In this document: piece after piece, positions 18,079-18,148 of the stretch
How positions within the stretch are numbered: position 1 is the first letter of the stretch
Layout: each line of letters starts with the position of its first letter
Assembly (NCBI GenBank): GCA_964545855.1
Contig: CAZJHD010000081.1
Location: forward strand, 1 to 18,148
Direction: 5' to 3'
Origin: CAZJHD01 sp964545855
GTDB lineage: Bacteria > Planctomycetota > UBA1135 > JACQFD01
DNA: 18,148 nt
Notes under the pieces: generated by a model
Told to the model about the DNA's origin: nothing
Database searches by the model: none
The model's input: only the letters and a program-made list of their open reading frames with translations
Translations under genes and position numbers: made by a program

Positions 18079-18096
18079 AATGGGGTCAGACCCATT
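18079..18096. repeat. REP-like AATGGGGTCAGACCCATT motif
   Basis: AATGGG (18079-18084) and CCCATT (18091-18096) pair around GTCAGA. This GGGGTCAGACCC core is familiar from dispersed repeats connected with REP-associated tyrosine transposases in many bacterial genomes. It sits 16 bp after the CDF stop codon and directly precedes the large terminal inverted repeat. Confidence 0.55.
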
Positions 18097-18098
18097 TC

Positions 18099-18148
18099 TC
18101 TCGCTCTCCTCTCGCGGCGCGCACGCGCGCCGCGAGAGGAGAGCGAGA
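18099..18148. repeat. Perfect inverted repeat with 24-bp arms at the window end, potential hairpin/terminator
   Basis: The left arm 18099-18122 (beginning TCTCGCTCTCCTCTCGCGG) is the exact reverse complement of 18125-18148, separated only by AC (18123-18124); a folded RNA would need a 4-base CACG loop, giving a 23-bp stem. The right arm ends exactly at the last base of the window. As the first strong structure after the CDF gene it could terminate transcription, though it has no following T-run that can be seen. It could equally be half of a larger palindrome or an assembly fold-back. Confidence 0.85.

Noticed and set aside
14802..18095. A single 1097-codon minus-strand frame that might be one fused protein
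   Set aside because: Only the part from 16199 downward is family-like (MCE). The upstream part lies out of frame over the PqiA gene and antisense to the CDF gene and is low complexity.

Overview
The window is a very GC-rich stretch of a bacterial chromosome, with start codons often lacking a clear Shine-Dalgarno site. It encodes an outer-membrane type of cell plan: an RND efflux pump, a PqiA/MCE lipid-transport pair and predicted lipoproteins. High GC, a sulfatase remnant, a secreted subtilase with P domains and an RND permease with an extra porter-domain insertion would fit a high-GC Planctomycetota or a similar environmental Gram-negative lineage. This is an inference from gene style only, as there is no rRNA or other phylogenetic marker here.

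Layout from left to right: (1) the N-terminal half of a GH63/MGH1-like glucosidase runs off the left edge on the minus strand. (2) A divergent plus-strand PurM (AIR synthase) homologue follows. (3) A minus-strand block of five co-directional genes, in transcription order, encodes a small Cys-rich repeat protein, a DoxX membrane protein, a type II NADH-dehydrogenase-like flavoprotein, an ECF sigma factor and a zinc-finger anti-sigma factor. Gaps are 49, -4, 37 and -4 bp, so the block could be one transcript. (4) A plus-strand VOC/glyoxalase-fold protein is divergent from that block. (5) A plus-strand RND adaptor and permease pair follows. (6) Convergent with the permease is a minus-strand sulfatase remnant with a frame change and most of its middle missing. 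(7) A large secreted minus-strand S8 protease has two C-terminal P domains. (8) A minus-strand PqiA-PqiB/MCE pair comes next. (9) A divergent plus-strand CDF metal exporter closes the coding part. The window ends in a perfect 24-bp-arm inverted repeat.

The most interesting unexplained structures are these. The Cys-rich/DoxX/NDH-2/sigma/anti-sigma array resembles copper-bufferin-type operons in parts but lacks their DUF692 enzyme. Two REP-like GGGGYCAG elements (14695-14799 and 18079-18148) have no transposase nearby. A 28-bp palindrome makes two convergent reading frames end in nearly the same peptide, GY(L/F)GMPK. The MCE protein has a C-terminal region that looks like a trypsin fold without catalytic residues. 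No tRNA, rRNA, CRISPR array, integrase or IS transposase was seen. The very long additional open frames in this window are consequences of GC-rich codon usage and are not annotated.
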